Of a DNA stretch of 64,000 nt, positions 10,271 to 21,194 are shown one piece after another. Position numbers and translations under genes: made by a program. Position 1 is the stretch's first letter; each line of letters begins with the position of its first letter. Source of the stretch: Megascapheus bottae (lineage: Eukaryota; Chordata; Mammalia; Rodentia; Geomyidae); contig JANJXV010000025.1 in the NCBI GenBank assembly GCA_024803745.1, forward strand, positions 18,305,610 through 18,369,609, read 5' to 3'. The notes beneath the pieces were generated by a model. That model was given only the letters and a program-made list of their open reading frames with translations. It searched no databases and was not told the DNA's origin.

Positions 10271-10305
<35 letters not shown>
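10263..10305. repeat. (TAA)n microsatellite
   Basis: Tail of the outer SINE expanded into TAA units. Confidence 0.95.
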
Positions 10306-10308
<3 letters not shown>

Positions 10309-10367
10309 CAAAAACCCAGGCCTGTAGCTCTTTCCCCAAGTACTTTCTAATTCTGCTAGAAAGATAC

Positions 10368-10480
10368 CAGAAGGAAGGAGTACCAGAGTCAGACAGACCT
10401 GGGTTCTAGTCCTGCCTCTGCCGAATGACCATGAAGAAGGAATCTCATCCATCTGAGCTCTAGGCTTCCTTGTCGAAGAG
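10368..10480 (+). mobile_element. MIR relic
   Basis: Sense MIR core: CAGACCTGGGTTCTAGTCC, TGCCTCTGCCGAATGACC, then ATCCATCTGAGC. Confidence 0.6.
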
Positions 10481-10508
10481 ACAGTGTTGGCTCCTTCCTG
10501 CAGGACTG

Positions 10509-10522
10509 CCGACAGGGGGCAG
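10509..10522 (+). promoter_or_regulatory. CTCF-like motif
   Basis: CCGACAGGGGGCAG matches the CTCF core with G for A at position 3. It reads on the plus strand in repeat-free sequence. Confidence 0.45.
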
Positions 10523-10682
10523 TGCTGTGGACTGACAATGGACAGATGGCTTCGAAGGGGCATCCAAGCTCTGGCTGAAAATCATCATGCAAACCCAGTG
10601 GCCTGTTCGTTCAGGAGTTGTCCCTGGTCATACACAGACTATATGCTGCCCTGGTCAGGAAGCTGTCAAAAATTCCTTGGCT

Positions 10683-10905
10683 CCTTGCCAAGCACTAGAG
10701 GCTCACACCTGTCAAGGCTGAGATATGAAGATCATGGTTCAAAGCCAGCCTAGGCAGGCAGTGAAATCCCTAAGGCTCTTATCTCCAGTGAACCAGAAGA
10801 AACCCAAAGTAGAGCTGTGGCTCGTGTTAAAACATCAGTCTTGAGTGGAAAAAGCTAAGGAACAATGCTTTGGCCCGAGTTCAAGTCCTACTACGATCAC
10901 CCAAA
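10683..10905 (+). mobile_element. 7SL-Geo SINE
   Basis: CCAAGCACTAGAGGCTCAC start, deletion in the left monomer, then AGAGCTGTGGCTCGTG and a degenerate Geo end. Confidence 0.8.
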
Positions 10906-11682
10906 AAACCCCCGAAACAGCTGTAAACACTGTGCTCGCCCCCCCCCGAAGACTCCAGAGTCCCCCGTGACTGATTTCTGAATTGGGGGAGACTCCCCAC
11001 CCAGAGTTCCCCATTTCCCCAGAGCTCATGGGTGCTTCCAGATTCCTTGTATCCTGGAAATTATTACAAAATCCACACTGGTAAAATCTCTGATTCATGT
11101 GATCTGACAATCCAACACTTTATGACAGCTCAGTGGATGATTCATGAAAGGTAAATTTTTTTTCCTTTCCTTTTGGGCCATAGACTCTCAGAGCTATTTC
11201 TAAGATTCCAGCCACATCTGTAAAGTCTCCACATTCTTTTGTGCCTGGCTGCGTCCTGGTGGGGTGCTCAGAGTCTCACATCCTAGCAGGACATCAACAT
11301 TTCCTCTAATCAGAGCCCCTTTAATTAATTCTCCCCTGAAACCCCCACCTCAGCCCAGCCTCCAGGCTGCCCAAAGAATCCACGACATCGATCAAAACAT
11401 AATGGAAATACCTTTTCCTACTTCAAACTCATCAAAACTTCTGAGGAGCATGAAAACTACCCACGCTTTTTTTTTTTTTGGTCTCTTAACATAGATGTTC
11501 AAGGATGGGAGTGCAGGCTTCTCTTTGAAATGTCATCTGCATTTGCTAAAGGGAGCTGAAAAAAAAAGGGGGGGATAGCGCCAGGCCCTGAGTTCAGGGC
11601 CTTGTTATCCACGGTCCCTCCTACTCACTCCCTTTCTTCCTGAGCTCATTATTTCTGTCTACACAGCCACTCCTTACAGTTT
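10906..11682. other. Unique sequence, nothing recognised
   Basis: Contains a poly(T) at 11468-11479 and a short Geo-like scrap near 11575-11605. Otherwise no repeat, exon or motif cluster. Confidence 0.4.
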
Positions 11683-11695
11683 TGTGTTCCCATTT

Positions 11696-11888
11696 TTTTT
11701 TTTTTTGCCAGTCCTGGGGCTTGAACTCAGGCTCTGAGCACTGTCCTTGGGCGTTCTCAAGGCCAGTGTTCTACCACTTGAGCCACAACATCATTTCCTG
11801 CTTTTTCTGAGTACTCAGTACTGAGGAATCGAATCCAGGACTTCATGCTAGGCAAGCACTCTTACCACTAGGCCATGCTCCCAGTCCC
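11696..11888 (-). mobile_element. IDL-Geo SINE with 13-bp TSD
   Basis: T-tail, GCCAGTCCTGGGGCTTGAAC, then the IDL end AGGCCATGCTCCCAGTCC. TGTGTTCCCATTT flanks it at 11683-11695 and 11889-11901. Confidence 0.95.
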
Positions 11889-11904
11889 TGTGTTCCCATT
11901 TATC

Positions 11905-11906
11905 AC

Positions 11907-11944
<38 letters not shown>
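11905..11944. repeat. (CA)n microsatellite
   Basis: CA units directly after the right TSD of the IDL-Geo copy. Bases 11945-12224 beyond it are unique. Confidence 0.95.
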
Positions 11945-11947
<3 letters not shown>

Positions 11948-12224
11948 TACCCAAACCCTAGGCTTCATTCATTGAACTCACTGATGACAGACTTTTAAAT
12001 CACATGCAAAGATGGCCAGTCATCCCTCACTTATGGCCAATCCATCAGTGTGGTCCACTCTACGAACGAATCCACAGACAGGTGACACTGAACCCACCCT
12101 GTTCTCTAATGGGATCCAACAGCCCTGCAAGAAACTGAACTCAACCCCTCCCACTACACCAGACTTTCTCCAAAGGAGATCTAAGACATGGCAAAGGGAG
12201 GATTAAACTTGTGACATAAGCCGT

Positions 12225-12420
12225 GGGCCAGTGCCAGTGGCTCGTGCCTGTAATCCTAGCGATAAGAGGCTGATATCTGAAGATCCCAATGGAAAGCCAG
12301 CCTGGGCAGAAAAGTCCATGAGATTCTATTTCCAATTAGCCAAAAAAAGCTGCAAATAGAACTGTGAACCTCAAGGCAGAGTGCCAGCCTGACCTGAGTT
12401 CAAATCCTAATATGGGCACA
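12225..12420 (+). mobile_element. 7SL-Geo SINE, internally deleted
   Basis: GCCAGTGCCAGTGGCTCGTG start; the Geo loop between the two boxes is deleted, leaving GCCAGCCTGACCTGAG. A CA/TA tail follows. Confidence 0.8.
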
Positions 12421-12514
12421 CATATATACACACATACACACACACAGACTTAGTAGATGATTCTATGCAATAAGAGCATAGTGACTATTAAATACTTAGC
12501 GTGTATTGGCAAGC

Positions 12515-12545
12515 AACACACACACATATATATATATATATGTAT
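12515..12545. repeat. (CA)n(TA)n microsatellite
   Basis: ACACACACA followed by TA units. Confidence 0.9.
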
Positions 12546-12602
12546 ATTCTTTTTATGGCATAACATTATATGTGTCATTATCCCTCAACTGTGTGATTCT
12601 TT

Positions 12603-12698
12603 GGTTTTTTTTCATATATTTTTATTGTAATTAATAGAAGGGTTACATGATATTTGCCAGATAGATGGTACATTAATTCCCCTACATTGATACCCTTT
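12603..12698 (-). mobile_element. L1 3' end, about 95 bases, with TSD
   Basis: Same 3' terminus as the long L1 at 42482 (ATTGTAATTAATAGAAGGG, TATTTGCCAGATAGATGG). The poly(T) side faces left, so the element is on the minus strand. TGTGTGATTCTTT (12590-12602) and TGTGTAATTCTTT (12699-12711) form a 13-bp TSD with one mismatch. Extreme 5' truncation. Confidence 0.9.
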
Positions 12699-12730
12699 TG
12701 TGTAATTCTTTACTAATAAATTTACATATG

Positions 12731-12927
12731 TAGGACAGGAGCATGGCCTAGTGGTAGAGTGCTTGCCTAGCATGCATGAAGCCCTGGGTTTGATTTCTCA
12801 GTACATCACATACACAGAAAAAGCCAGAAGTGGTCCTGTGGCTCAAATGGTAGAGTGTTAGCCTTGAGAAAGCCCAAGGACAGTTCACAGGCTCTGAGTT
12901 CAAGCTCCAGAAAAGGAAAAAAAAATG
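12731..12927 (+). mobile_element. IDL-Geo SINE, first of a serial pair
   Basis: CATGGCCTAGTGG A-box region, GGGTTTGATTTCTC B box, and GAGTTCAAGCTCC in Geo. TACATATG occurs on both sides (12723-12730, 12928-12935). Confidence 0.9.
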
Positions 12928-12935
12928 TACATATG

Positions 12936-13136
12936 GGCGCCCGGAGTTTGGCCTAGTGGTTAAAGTGCTTGCCTAGCATGCATGAAGACCTGGGTTCGAT
13001 TCCTCAGTACCACATACATAGAAAAAAGCTGGTAGTGGTGCTGAGGCTCAAGTGGCAGAGTACTAGCCTTGAGAAATGGCCAAGGACCGTGCTCAGGCCC
13101 TGAGCTCAAGCCCAGGACTGGCAAAAAAAAAAAAAA
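12936..13136 (+). mobile_element. IDL-Geo SINE, second of a serial pair
   Basis: Younger subfamily: GTGGTTAAAGTGC and GCTGAGGCTCAAG. ATGTACATATG flanks it at 12925-12935 and 13137-13147, reusing the target of the first copy. Confidence 0.93.
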
Positions 13137-13287
13137 ATGTACATATGTAGAGTGAAACTCAAGTGATTGAAAGGATGGTAGATTGCCAGCCAAAGAGGAA
13201 AATTGTCAGACACTGACCAAATGGAAAACACACACACACACACCTTTTTCCATGAGGAACAATGAAGAATCAAAAAATACATGGAGA

Positions 13288-13502
13288 TAGCCAACCACTG
13301 GTGGCTCATTCCTGTCATCCTAGCTACTCAGATGGAGGTTGTAAGTCAGGTAACACAAAAAAAAAAGTCAATGAGATTACCATCTCTAATTAACCAGCAA
13401 AAAGCCAGAGAAGTAGAGTTGTGGTTCAAGTAGTAGAGCACCAACCTTGAGTGGAAAGAATCAGCAAGGGCACAAAGTCCAGAGTTCAAGCCCCAGTTCT
13501 AG
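13288..13502 (+). mobile_element. 7SL-Geo SINE
   Basis: Left monomer from AGCCAACCACTGGTGG; Geo end GAGTTCAAGCCCCAG runs straight into a CG/CA repeat tail. Confidence 0.85.
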
Positions 13503-13525
13503 CACGCACGCGCACGCACGCACGT

Positions 13526-13564
<39 letters not shown>
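13503..13564. repeat. (GCAC)n(CA)n microsatellite
   Basis: Alternating purine-pyrimidine tract starting CG-rich and then CA, a form prone to Z-DNA. It is the SINE's expanded tail. Confidence 0.95.
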
Positions 13565-13565
<1 letters not shown>

Positions 13566-14013
13566 TCACTTTTTTCCAGTTATGGCAAATGTTATTACTG
13601 AAAATAATCTCCCGTCACGCTAGCTTCCCTGACCTGGGGTTTTGCTCATCTCTACCTCCCTCAAGTCTACATTCTGCTGGGTCTGGCTTTAGACCTGTTG
13701 TGGCCTCTCTTCTCAGATTCCTGGGTTTCACATCTCTCACACTCACGTACAGGAGTATGCCACACACTGGGCTGAGACTCAGCTTCCAGATCTCCCACCC
13801 GACCCAGGCCCTACTTGGGGAAACTTGTACTCAAGACAGGCCAATAGTATCAAGAATACTACTCTGTGATACAGTGCAGATAGGAACAATCTCAGAATAT
13901 ACCAGGAGGGATCTGAACAAAAGGATATAGAGATAAATACAAGGGAGAAGGGGGAGGGAGTTACCGTATTTACAATATGGTCTTTTATATAGCCATTAAG
14001 AGTTCTATTCTCT
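13565..14013. other. Unique sequence, no gene recognised
   Basis: A 159-residue frame runs from the SINE and microsatellite through this stretch (13451-13930). About 40 residues come from repeat and the rest shows no domain, so I do not call it a gene. Confidence 0.4.
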
Positions 14014-14236
14014 AGCCAGGCACTGATGGCTCATGCTTGTAATTTACTTAGGAGGCTGAGATCTGAGAGTTACAGTTCAAAGACAGCCTAGGCAAGAAAG
14101 TCCACGAGACTCTTATTCGCAGTTAACCACCAAAAATCTGTGAGAAGAGCTGTGGCTCAAGTGGTAGAGTGACAGCCTTGAGCAGGAAAACTCAGAGACA
14201 GCACCCAAGCCCTAACTTCAAGTCTCAGGACCAGTA
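14014..14236 (+). mobile_element. 7SL-Geo SINE
   Basis: AGCCAGGCACTGATGGCTC start, GTTAACCACCAAAAATC linker, Geo end and CATGTA-rich tail. Confidence 0.9.
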
Positions 14237-14255
14237 CATGTATACACATGTACAT

Positions 14256-14257
<2 letters not shown>

Positions 14258-14304
<47 letters not shown>
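14258..14304. repeat. (CA)n microsatellite
   Basis: Pure CA run after the SINE tail. Confidence 0.97.
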
Positions 14305-14305
<1 letters not shown>

Positions 14306-14897
14306 TATATTTTCTAGAAACTTCTAAGAACACAAAGCAGTTCTCAAGCCTGGACATCAAATATAAATATTCTGAAAACCCTGTATGTAATAGAATTATG
14401 GTTATGAATATGCAAATATTCACAAAGAAAGAGCCCAGAAGGAAATTCTCAATGGTCCAAGAGGTCTCTCTGCCTGGTTCACCACTATAAATCCAGCCAG
14501 AGTTCAGGGGATCCCTCAGCGGAACCCTGAGTTAAAAGACTCAGTGGCTGACTCTACCTTCTGTTTCCATTTTCTACAAAGAGCAAGTTGTACTTTTACA
14601 TTTACAAAGAAGAAATGGAACCAAACAAATCTCTTTTTTTTTCTCTCATGTACAGCTTGTTCTGAGATGTGAGCAGATTTATCGATCCTACTTGCTTACA
14701 TTGTTTTCCTCCCACAGATTTCTCAAGGGGGTTATCAGGGACTCTTGGTCCTGGGGGAATGAGGTGCTTGGGGATGGGGTGGGGAATATATTCTGTAGGA
14801 CGCCAGGATCTTACTCCCTCACCACACTTGGTCCAGCGGACCCCTGGGCATGAGTGGCCAACCCATCTATGCTGGAATTCAGACATAAAAAAGAGTT
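14305..14897. other. Unique sequence, no gene recognised
   Basis: No recognisable repeat. Overlapping short frames on both strands share no known motif. Confidence 0.4.
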
Positions 14898-15120
14898 TGT
14901 AGGCAGTTACCAGTGGCTCATGCCTGTAATCCTAGCTACAGACACAGTTCAAAGCCACCCTGGACAGGAAAGTCCATGAGACATTTATCTCCAATTAACT
15001 ACCAAAAAAGCCAGAGTGGAGTTTGTGGCTTAAGTGGTAAAGCATCAGCCATGATCAAAAAAAAAAAAAGCTTAGAGACTGTACCTGGGCCTTGAGTTCA
15101 AACCCCAGAATGGGCACCAT
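14898..15120 (+). mobile_element. 7SL-Geo SINE
   Basis: GTAGGCAGTTACCAGTGG start with a deletion after CCTAGCTAC; Geo loop replaced by an A-run at 15057-15069. The tail is (AAATA)n-like. Confidence 0.85.
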
Positions 15121-15311
15121 CAAATAAAATAAAAATACTGCAAATAAATAAACACAGAATTTAAAAATGTCTAATCTCAAAAACACCGGAAGAAGTTAAC
15201 AGAAAAGAACAGGAGAGGAAAGAAAATAATGGCAGGCTTAAAGTAGGTCAATAACTGTATTAAATGTAAATTAGCTAAATTATGGGGGGGCAGGGAGAAA
15301 GTTTAAAGATT

Positions 15312-15766
15312 GACCAGATGCTGGTGGCTCAGGCCTATAAGCCTACAATCCTAGCTACTCTGGAGGCTGAGGTTTGAGGATTGTGGTTTGAATCTCAACC
15401 TGTGCAGGAAAGTCTATGAGAACCTTGTCTCTAACAGGCAGAAAGCCAGAAACAGAGGTGTGGCTCAAGTGGTAGAGCACCAGCCTTAAATTTTTAAAAA
15501 AAAGCCAAGGGCTGGGAGTTTGGCCTAGTAGTAGAATGCTTGCCTAGCATGCACGAAGACCCAGGTTCAATTCCTCAGTATCACATACATAGAAAAAAAG
15601 CCACAAATGGTACTGTAGCTCAAGTGGTAGAGCTCTAGTCTTGAGAAAGCCCAAGGACAGGGTCCAGGCCATGAGTTCAAGGCCCAGAAATGACAAAAAA
15701 AAAATTTAAGCCAATCAACAGTACATGAAGCCCTGAGTCCAAACCCTAATATCAGCACAAAAAATT
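15312..15766 (+). mobile_element. 7SL-Geo SINE split by IDL-Geo
   Basis: Outer copy 15312-15508 up to CACCAGCCTTAAAT; the end resumes at about 15705 (GCCCTGAGTCCAAACCC). Confidence 0.8.
15509..15704 (+). mobile_element. IDL-Geo SINE nested in 7SL-Geo
   Basis: GGGAGTTTGGCCTAGTAG start, CAGGTTCAATTCCTC B box, A-tail. AAGCCAA lies on both sides. Confidence 0.85.
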
Positions 15767-15912
15767 GGGGGGAAAGGGAGAGAGAAGGAGACAAGCAGGA
15801 GATACAGCAGTGTGTGCTCTCCTAAGCATGGCACTCAAGAGCGTCTGTCTTAAAAAAAAAATCCGAGCTTCATAGGCAGGAAAATTACAACAACATAGAC
15901 AATAGTCAATGC

Positions 15913-15998
15913 TAGCATAGATATGGAGAAACTGAACCACTCGTACATTGCTGATGGGAATGGCAAGGACACAGGTACTCCAGAAAAGATTTCGGCAG
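15913..15998 (+). mobile_element. Old L1 3'UTR fragment (L1M-like)
   Basis: ATATGGAGAAACTGAACCAC, TCGTACATTGCTGATGGGAA and CCAGAAAAGATTTCGG resemble the sense 3' region of ancient mammalian L1M elements. Confidence 0.5.
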
Positions 15999-16423
15999 AA
16001 AGTTAAGTACCCCATGCCAGCACCAGGGCACTTGAGCATTTACACCCCCTCTATAAAAAGGATGCCCTGGGGCTGGACATCCTTGATGTAAGAGCCCACA
16101 GCCCCAGACAACACAGGAATGCACTTCCTCCCAATCCCCCTGGCAGCACTGGACTCCCGCCTCACTCTCCCCTTCCCCCCAGCCTAGCTAGCCATCTCCA
16201 TGGCAGGCCTGTCGTTGGAGACACCAGCACAGTCCCAGAGGCCACTGCTTCCCTCCAGTTTGCCTGAGAGGGCAGACCACAGAAAAAAGAAACATAAAGA
16301 AGAAAAACTCACACAGCTCTGGGAATAAGGTCAGCCTTCCCCTCCCTCACTGGCTTTCTGCTCTTATAGATTCAATAGCAGTGTTGGTAAGATGGAAAAA
16401 TCACAGTCAAAGGAGGGAATGCA
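15999..16423. other. Unique sequence, no gene recognised
   Basis: Moderately GC-rich and repeat-free, with no credible exon. Confidence 0.4.
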
Positions 16424-17012
16424 GAGGCTGGGCACCATGGCTCGTGGCTGTTAAGCCATACAGAAGTCAAAATCCAGAGGATTTCAGCTCAAAGCCGACC
16501 TGAGCACAAAGTTAGTAAGACCTCATCTCAGCAAAGAAGCTAGGCATTGTGTCTCAAACCTCTAATCCCAGTGACATAAAAGGTACGGTAGGAGTTGTAC
16601 AATCCCAGGACAGCTCCAGGCTAAAAGCACAGATCTCATCTGAAAAATAATGAAAATAAAAAAGTCTGGGAGCAGGTGGCAGTGGTTCAGGGGTACAATC
16701 CCAGCTACTCAGGAGGCTGAGATCTGACGATCACAGTTCAAAGCCAGCCGCCGGTCCAGGCATAAAAGTCCACTATACTCTTGTCTCCAATTAACCACGA
16801 GAAAACTGGAAGTGATACTGTGGCTCAAAGTGGTAGAGTACCAGCCTTGAGCTGAAGAGCTCAGGAAAAGTGCCCAAGCCCAGAGTTCATGCCCTATGAC
16901 TGACTCTACCCCCCCCCCAAAAAAAAGGTCTGGGACAGTGGCCCATGGTTCTAGAACACCTGTGTAGCAAGCACAAAGTCCAGAGTTCAAACTCCACTAC
17001 AACAAAAACAAA
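16424..17012 (+). mobile_element. Old composite SINE, 7SL-7SL-tRNA type, interrupted
   Basis: Two diverged 7SL-like monomers (from 16424 and about 16541, the latter with GCTAGGCATTGTGTCTC) are followed by a tRNA-like segment with a B-box form GAGTTCAAACTCC near 16984-16996. A 7SL-Geo insertion separates the second and third parts. A similar order recurs at 60045-60350. Confidence 0.55.
16672..16927 (+). mobile_element. 7SL-Geo SINE with TSD
   Basis: CTCAGGAGGCTGAGATCTG and GAGCTGAAGAGCTCAGG are clear. GTCTGGGA flanks it at 16664-16671 and 16928-16935. Confidence 0.88.
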
Positions 17013-17389
17013 AAGAAAAAAAAATGTCATTAAATGTCATTGCATCTCATTGACTGCTGTTTCTTGACATTTATTTCTATATTCTAGCTTTGTTAACAGA
17101 ATAAGTGACGTTTATTATATGGGTATTATGTTACTTAATGATATATCTAGGTTTAAAGTGTTCCAAATCTTAACCAAGTTTTCTGTGCATTTCCTTTAGC
17201 AGTCAGTCTTAACCATTTTCCAACAAGTTTGTGAATTTAAAAAACGTTAACTTTTTCACTTACTCCAAAAGACTTATGCAAATGTCCCTTGGCAATCCTA
17301 GATTAGATCTAATTAATGTTTTGCTAGGTTTTTCTAACAACAGCCACAATTATATGTACCTAAATAAAAATGGATTAAAAAATTAAAAC
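17013..17389. other. AT-rich unique block, candidate conserved element
   Basis: Repeat-free, about 70 percent AT, with GAATAAGTGACG, TTAATGATATATC and GATTAGATCTAATTAATG. No exon. Confidence 0.35.
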
Positions 17390-17668
17390 CACTGGGTACC
17401 AGTGGTACCTAGCTACTCAGGAGGCTGAGACTGAGGACCATAGTTCAAAGCTGGCCCAGGTACACAAATCCAAGAGAGTCTAATTAAGAGTCCTAATTAG
17501 AAATCTAATTAAGAAATCCAAGCAATCACTAATTAACCACAAAAAAAAAATTCTACAAGTGGGGGTATGTGTGGCTCCAGTGGTAAAGCTCCAGCCTTAA
17601 GTGAAAAAGTCAAGTGAGAGCATGAGTTCCCAAGTTCAAGCCCTAGTACCAGCACTAGGAAAAAAAAC
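17390..17668 (+). mobile_element. 7SL-Geo SINE with internal local duplications
   Basis: Between 17476 and 17520 the segment TCTAATTAAGA-like is repeated about three times, expanding the linker before the Geo half. Confidence 0.85.
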
Positions 17669-17684
17669 AAAAAGGAGAATCAAG

Positions 17685-17880
17685 GGGCCAGGAGTGTGGC
17701 CTAGTGGTAGAGTGCTTGTATAGTATGCATGAAGCCCTAGGTTCCATTCTTTGGCCACATACTCAGAAAAAGCCAGAAGTGGTGCTGTGGCTCAAGTAGT
17801 AGAGCACTAGCCTTGAGAAAGCTTAAGGACAGTGCTCAGGCCATGAGTTCAAGGACCAGAACTGGCAAAAAAAAAAAAAA
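17685..17880 (+). mobile_element. IDL-Geo SINE with 16-bp TSD
   Basis: AAAAAGGAGAATCAAG flanks the copy at 17669-17684 and 17881-17896. The GTATAGTATGCATG and TAGGTTCCATTC variants show it is older than the 47-49 kb copies. Confidence 0.95.
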
Positions 17881-17896
17881 AAAAAGGAGAATCAAG

Positions 17897-18817
17897 TGTG
17901 CCCCTTCATTGTAGCCAGCTCTCTCTGGCCCCTCATCAGTAAAAGACACAAAATTAGCCAACCAGATGCTTAGGACCACAGTTCATTAAAGCTGAAAGCA
18001 ATCCTGAGAACACGCCAGGCCTACGTTTACAGATGAAGAGACAAATGAAAAGGGAAACAACCCATCCAAGGTCAAACAGAAAGACAGCCCATCCCCTCTT
18101 CAAACACTAACCATCTTCTATGCACCTCAGGACTCTTACAGATGATGAGACACTGCAGTGAACAAAAAGGTCATGTCTCTGCCCATGAACTTGACCCCTG
18201 GAAGGTCAAGTGGTCAAGTTCACTGTCAGGTCAAGTTTACTCTCCCTTAAGACTGTCTGAGGTGCTGCTGCCCATGGGCCTACACAGGGCCTTGAAGCAC
18301 TAGCTAGTGTAACCAAGTGATGGGCTTTCTCTTTAAGCACTTGTAGGTCTGCTGTTTATTGCACAGCTATTTAGAACAGTGTGTTTTCCTGGGGGAAGAC
18401 TGATCCTGTGACCACAAAATTCATGAAGCCACACCTGCTTTCTGCTAACATCTGCATGTCATATCTGTTTACTACCCATATAATGTTGGACAGTGCCACA
18501 TGGAGGAAATCTAGTTTAGCTCTGTCTTCTCTCTGCTAAGAGTCAAGGAGACAGCATTTCCAACCCATAGAGGCACTGTCAGCGTTAGCCAGTTTCCCAG
18601 AACTGCAGAGAAACACTGTAGGCAGCTAACTTATAAAGTGAATCGGTTAAGTTAGCCGCTGGCTCTGGAGTTCTTCTCATAATGCAACAACACTGTGTGA
18701 GCCTTTCTCTTACCAGATAAACTGTCACAATACAGGAGCTGATCCCATACAGGCAAAGGTGCAAAAATCACATCAGAAGATGACTGGTACTCTTGGTGCG
18801 GAAATTACATTCTTTCA
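17897..18817. other. Unique sequence with a MIR-like relic
   Basis: 18015-18110 reads as antisense MIR (TTTACAGATGAAGAGACA, CCATCCAAGGTCAAACAG). The rest is repeat-free with no exon recognised. Confidence 0.45.
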
Positions 18818-19048
18818 GCTGGAAGCTGGTGGCTCATACCTCTAATCCTAGCTACTGAGGAGGCTCAGATCCAAAGATCAAGATTCAAAGTCAGCCCCCA
18901 GCAAGAAAGGCCAGGAGACTCTTATCTCCAATTAATCACCAGAAAAATGGAAGTGGAGCTGTGGCTCAAAGTAGTAGAGGGCTAACCTTGAGCACAAAAG
19001 CTCAGGGACAGTGCCCAGGCCCTGAGTTCAAGCCCCAGTAATGGCACA
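18818..19048 (+). mobile_element. 7SL-Geo SINE
   Basis: Complete pattern from AGCTGGAAGCTGGTGG to GAGTTCAAGCCCCAG and an A-rich tail. Confidence 0.9.
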
Positions 19049-19261
19049 AAGGAAATAAAAGAAAACCCAAGAGCTTCACCTATATTCCAATCCTCTGCAT
19101 TTTGACTTTATCTGCTTGCAGTCTTCCCTCCATTCCCTGGAGCTTGGTAAGGAGAGCAGTGGGGAGCCCAGGTGAGGCTCTTGGGGGAGGGAGGAGGAAT
19201 GAGGATACCCCAGAAGGGGCACTTGAGTTCTTTGAACCTCTATGTTACACTTTAATTTACA

Positions 19262-19493
19262 CTTTCTTTTTGTAGCAGTCCTGGGGTTTGAACCCAATGA
19301 TGTTCCTGAGCATCTGTACTCCAGACTACCGCTCTAACACCTGAGCAACAGCTCTACTTCCGGCTTTTGGGCAGTTAACTGAAGATAAACATTTCATGGA
19401 CTTTCCTACCTAGCTAGCTTCCAATTATGATCCTCAAATCTCAGCCTCCTGAGTAGATAACAATGACAGATGTGAACCACCAATGCCCGGCTT
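19262..19493 (-). mobile_element. 7SL-Geo SINE, minus strand
   Basis: Geo end first (AGCAGTCCTGGGGTTTGAAC), 7SL end last (GAACCACCAATGCCCGG). Confidence 0.88.
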
Positions 19494-20828
19494 AATGTAC
19501 AGATCCTTCCATTTTCTTATAGATAAACATCACAAGAATTCAGGTGCCGATTCAATTCAGGCAGAGCTGTTCAGATCACATCCAGAAGTGAGCAATAGGC
19601 AAATGAGGTGTGAATCCACACCCAGCACTCAAGGTTTCACCAGCCTCATCTACAGCATTAACCTAAGCCCGCCATTACTGAGACATCAGCCCAAGTTCAA
19701 GGTGAGATTCATGAAGGCATCACAAGTGACAGCTGTGGACAGATCTGGCCTGGCCAGCAGTGTGGGAAGAGCAATTTTACACCAGATCCAGTGCTCAGCC
19801 ACACGGCCTGGTGCCTTCCTTCCCCTGGAAGGCACTTGACAAGAACCTGGGAATGGCTTCGATTGGAAATTTCCAGCAAATAGCTCCTGTTATTTACTGG
19901 TCTGGCTACAGAGACACATCTTGGAATTGCAGAGACAGTCTTCAAAAAGCAGCCTTAGCTCTGCCCCCAGATGAATGAAAGGGAATTATACACATATCAC
20001 CACCCCAGACCAAGAGGGTCTGCTTGACTCTGTTGACACAGGTGAGTTCACAGCCAAACAAGAGTTCGGGCTGAAAAATAAAATAAATTTGACAATGTCT
20101 CGAGATTCATGGATTCAGTCACAAAAAAAAAATTCTCTCCAAAGCCACAGGATGAAATTCCTATGAGTGCCAAGTTGAAGGTGGTGGATGCTGGGCAGGA
20201 GGGGCCTTTGAAGGAGAAGATTCCAGATCTTCTCAGTATTGTGATTTGGCGGGGAGGAGGGAAAGGAGGTGGCTGGGACACCCCCACAGGATGGCTTTGG
20301 TGCTTAAGGATGTGCACCTGTCCCCCCACCCCGAAGGGGGCCAAGAAGCCAGGAGCAGGTGAGTCACCCCTCTAATCCTAGCCGCCATCATTCTCACTTG
20401 ACTTGTCACAGCTGATCATCACTCATCTACATGTCCCCAAAACTCTACCACTGGGGAGGACATGGGGATTACCCAGCATTCATAGTGAGTTGGTTAATCC
20501 TTGGAGGGAAATACATTAAAAGTGAGGAACACAACGCTGACTGATGAGTTGCCATTTTAAGATGCTCAGCTCAATTAAGCTAAAAGCCTGCTGCTTTCCG
20601 AGGGCCCCAGCAATGAGGGAGCACACTCATCTAGCAAGGCAGAACCCCAGGCTGCAGCACTGCTCCATGGGGAGGTGGTGCTCTGAAAGCCAGGAAAGAG
20701 GGGTCCCTGCAGTCTATGCCTGAACCTGCTTCCCATGTCGGGCCAGCTCCCTGTCCTGCCTCAAGGAGACTCAGCAGGGCAGGAAGTGTGAAGGGGTTCA
20801 GGGTTCTACCACCAAAATGTGGGCTTTG
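19494..20828. other. Unique sequence, 1.3 kb, no gene recognised
   Basis: Repeat-free. Frames of 118 and 98 residues on opposite strands share no recognisable domain and lack clear splice partners. 20380-20600 (AGCTGATCATCACTCATC, CTCAATTAAGCTAAAAGCC) may be conserved. Confidence 0.35.
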
Positions 20829-21064
20829 AAGCCAGGTAGTAGTGGCTAATCCTAGCTATTCAGGAGGCTGAAATCTGAAGATCATAGTTTGAAGCCATCC
20901 TAGGCAGGAAATTCTTCAAGACTCTTATCTCCAACGAACCACCAGAAAAACAAGTGGTGCTATGGCTCAAGTGGTAGAATGCTAGCTAGCCTTGAGCTGA
21001 AGAGCTCAGGGACATCGCCCAGGCCCAGAGTTCAAGCACCACAACCAAACCAAAAAAAAAAAAA
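20829..21064 (+). mobile_element. 7SL-Geo SINE
   Basis: GAAGCCAGGTAGTAGTGGC start, GAACCACCAGAAAAACAAG linker, CCCAGAGTTCAAGC end and A-tail. Confidence 0.88.
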
Positions 21065-21194
21065 ATTCTGGGAAGACAAAAGAGAAAACTTTCCCAATGA
21101 ATAAAATTCCACAGAGACAGAAGACAGAGATGCATAGGAAGACAAGATAAAGATAGAGACAGCTGGATGTATTTAAAATTCTAAGTGGATACAT

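Noticed and set aside
12731..13136. Tandem IDL-Geo units as a repeat array or CRISPR-like structure
   Set aside because: Only two copies, each with its own TSD; a mammalian SINE pair.
13451..13930. 159-residue plus-strand open frame
   Set aside because: Begins in a SINE and a (CA)n microsatellite (His-Thr repeats); the rest has no recognisable domain.
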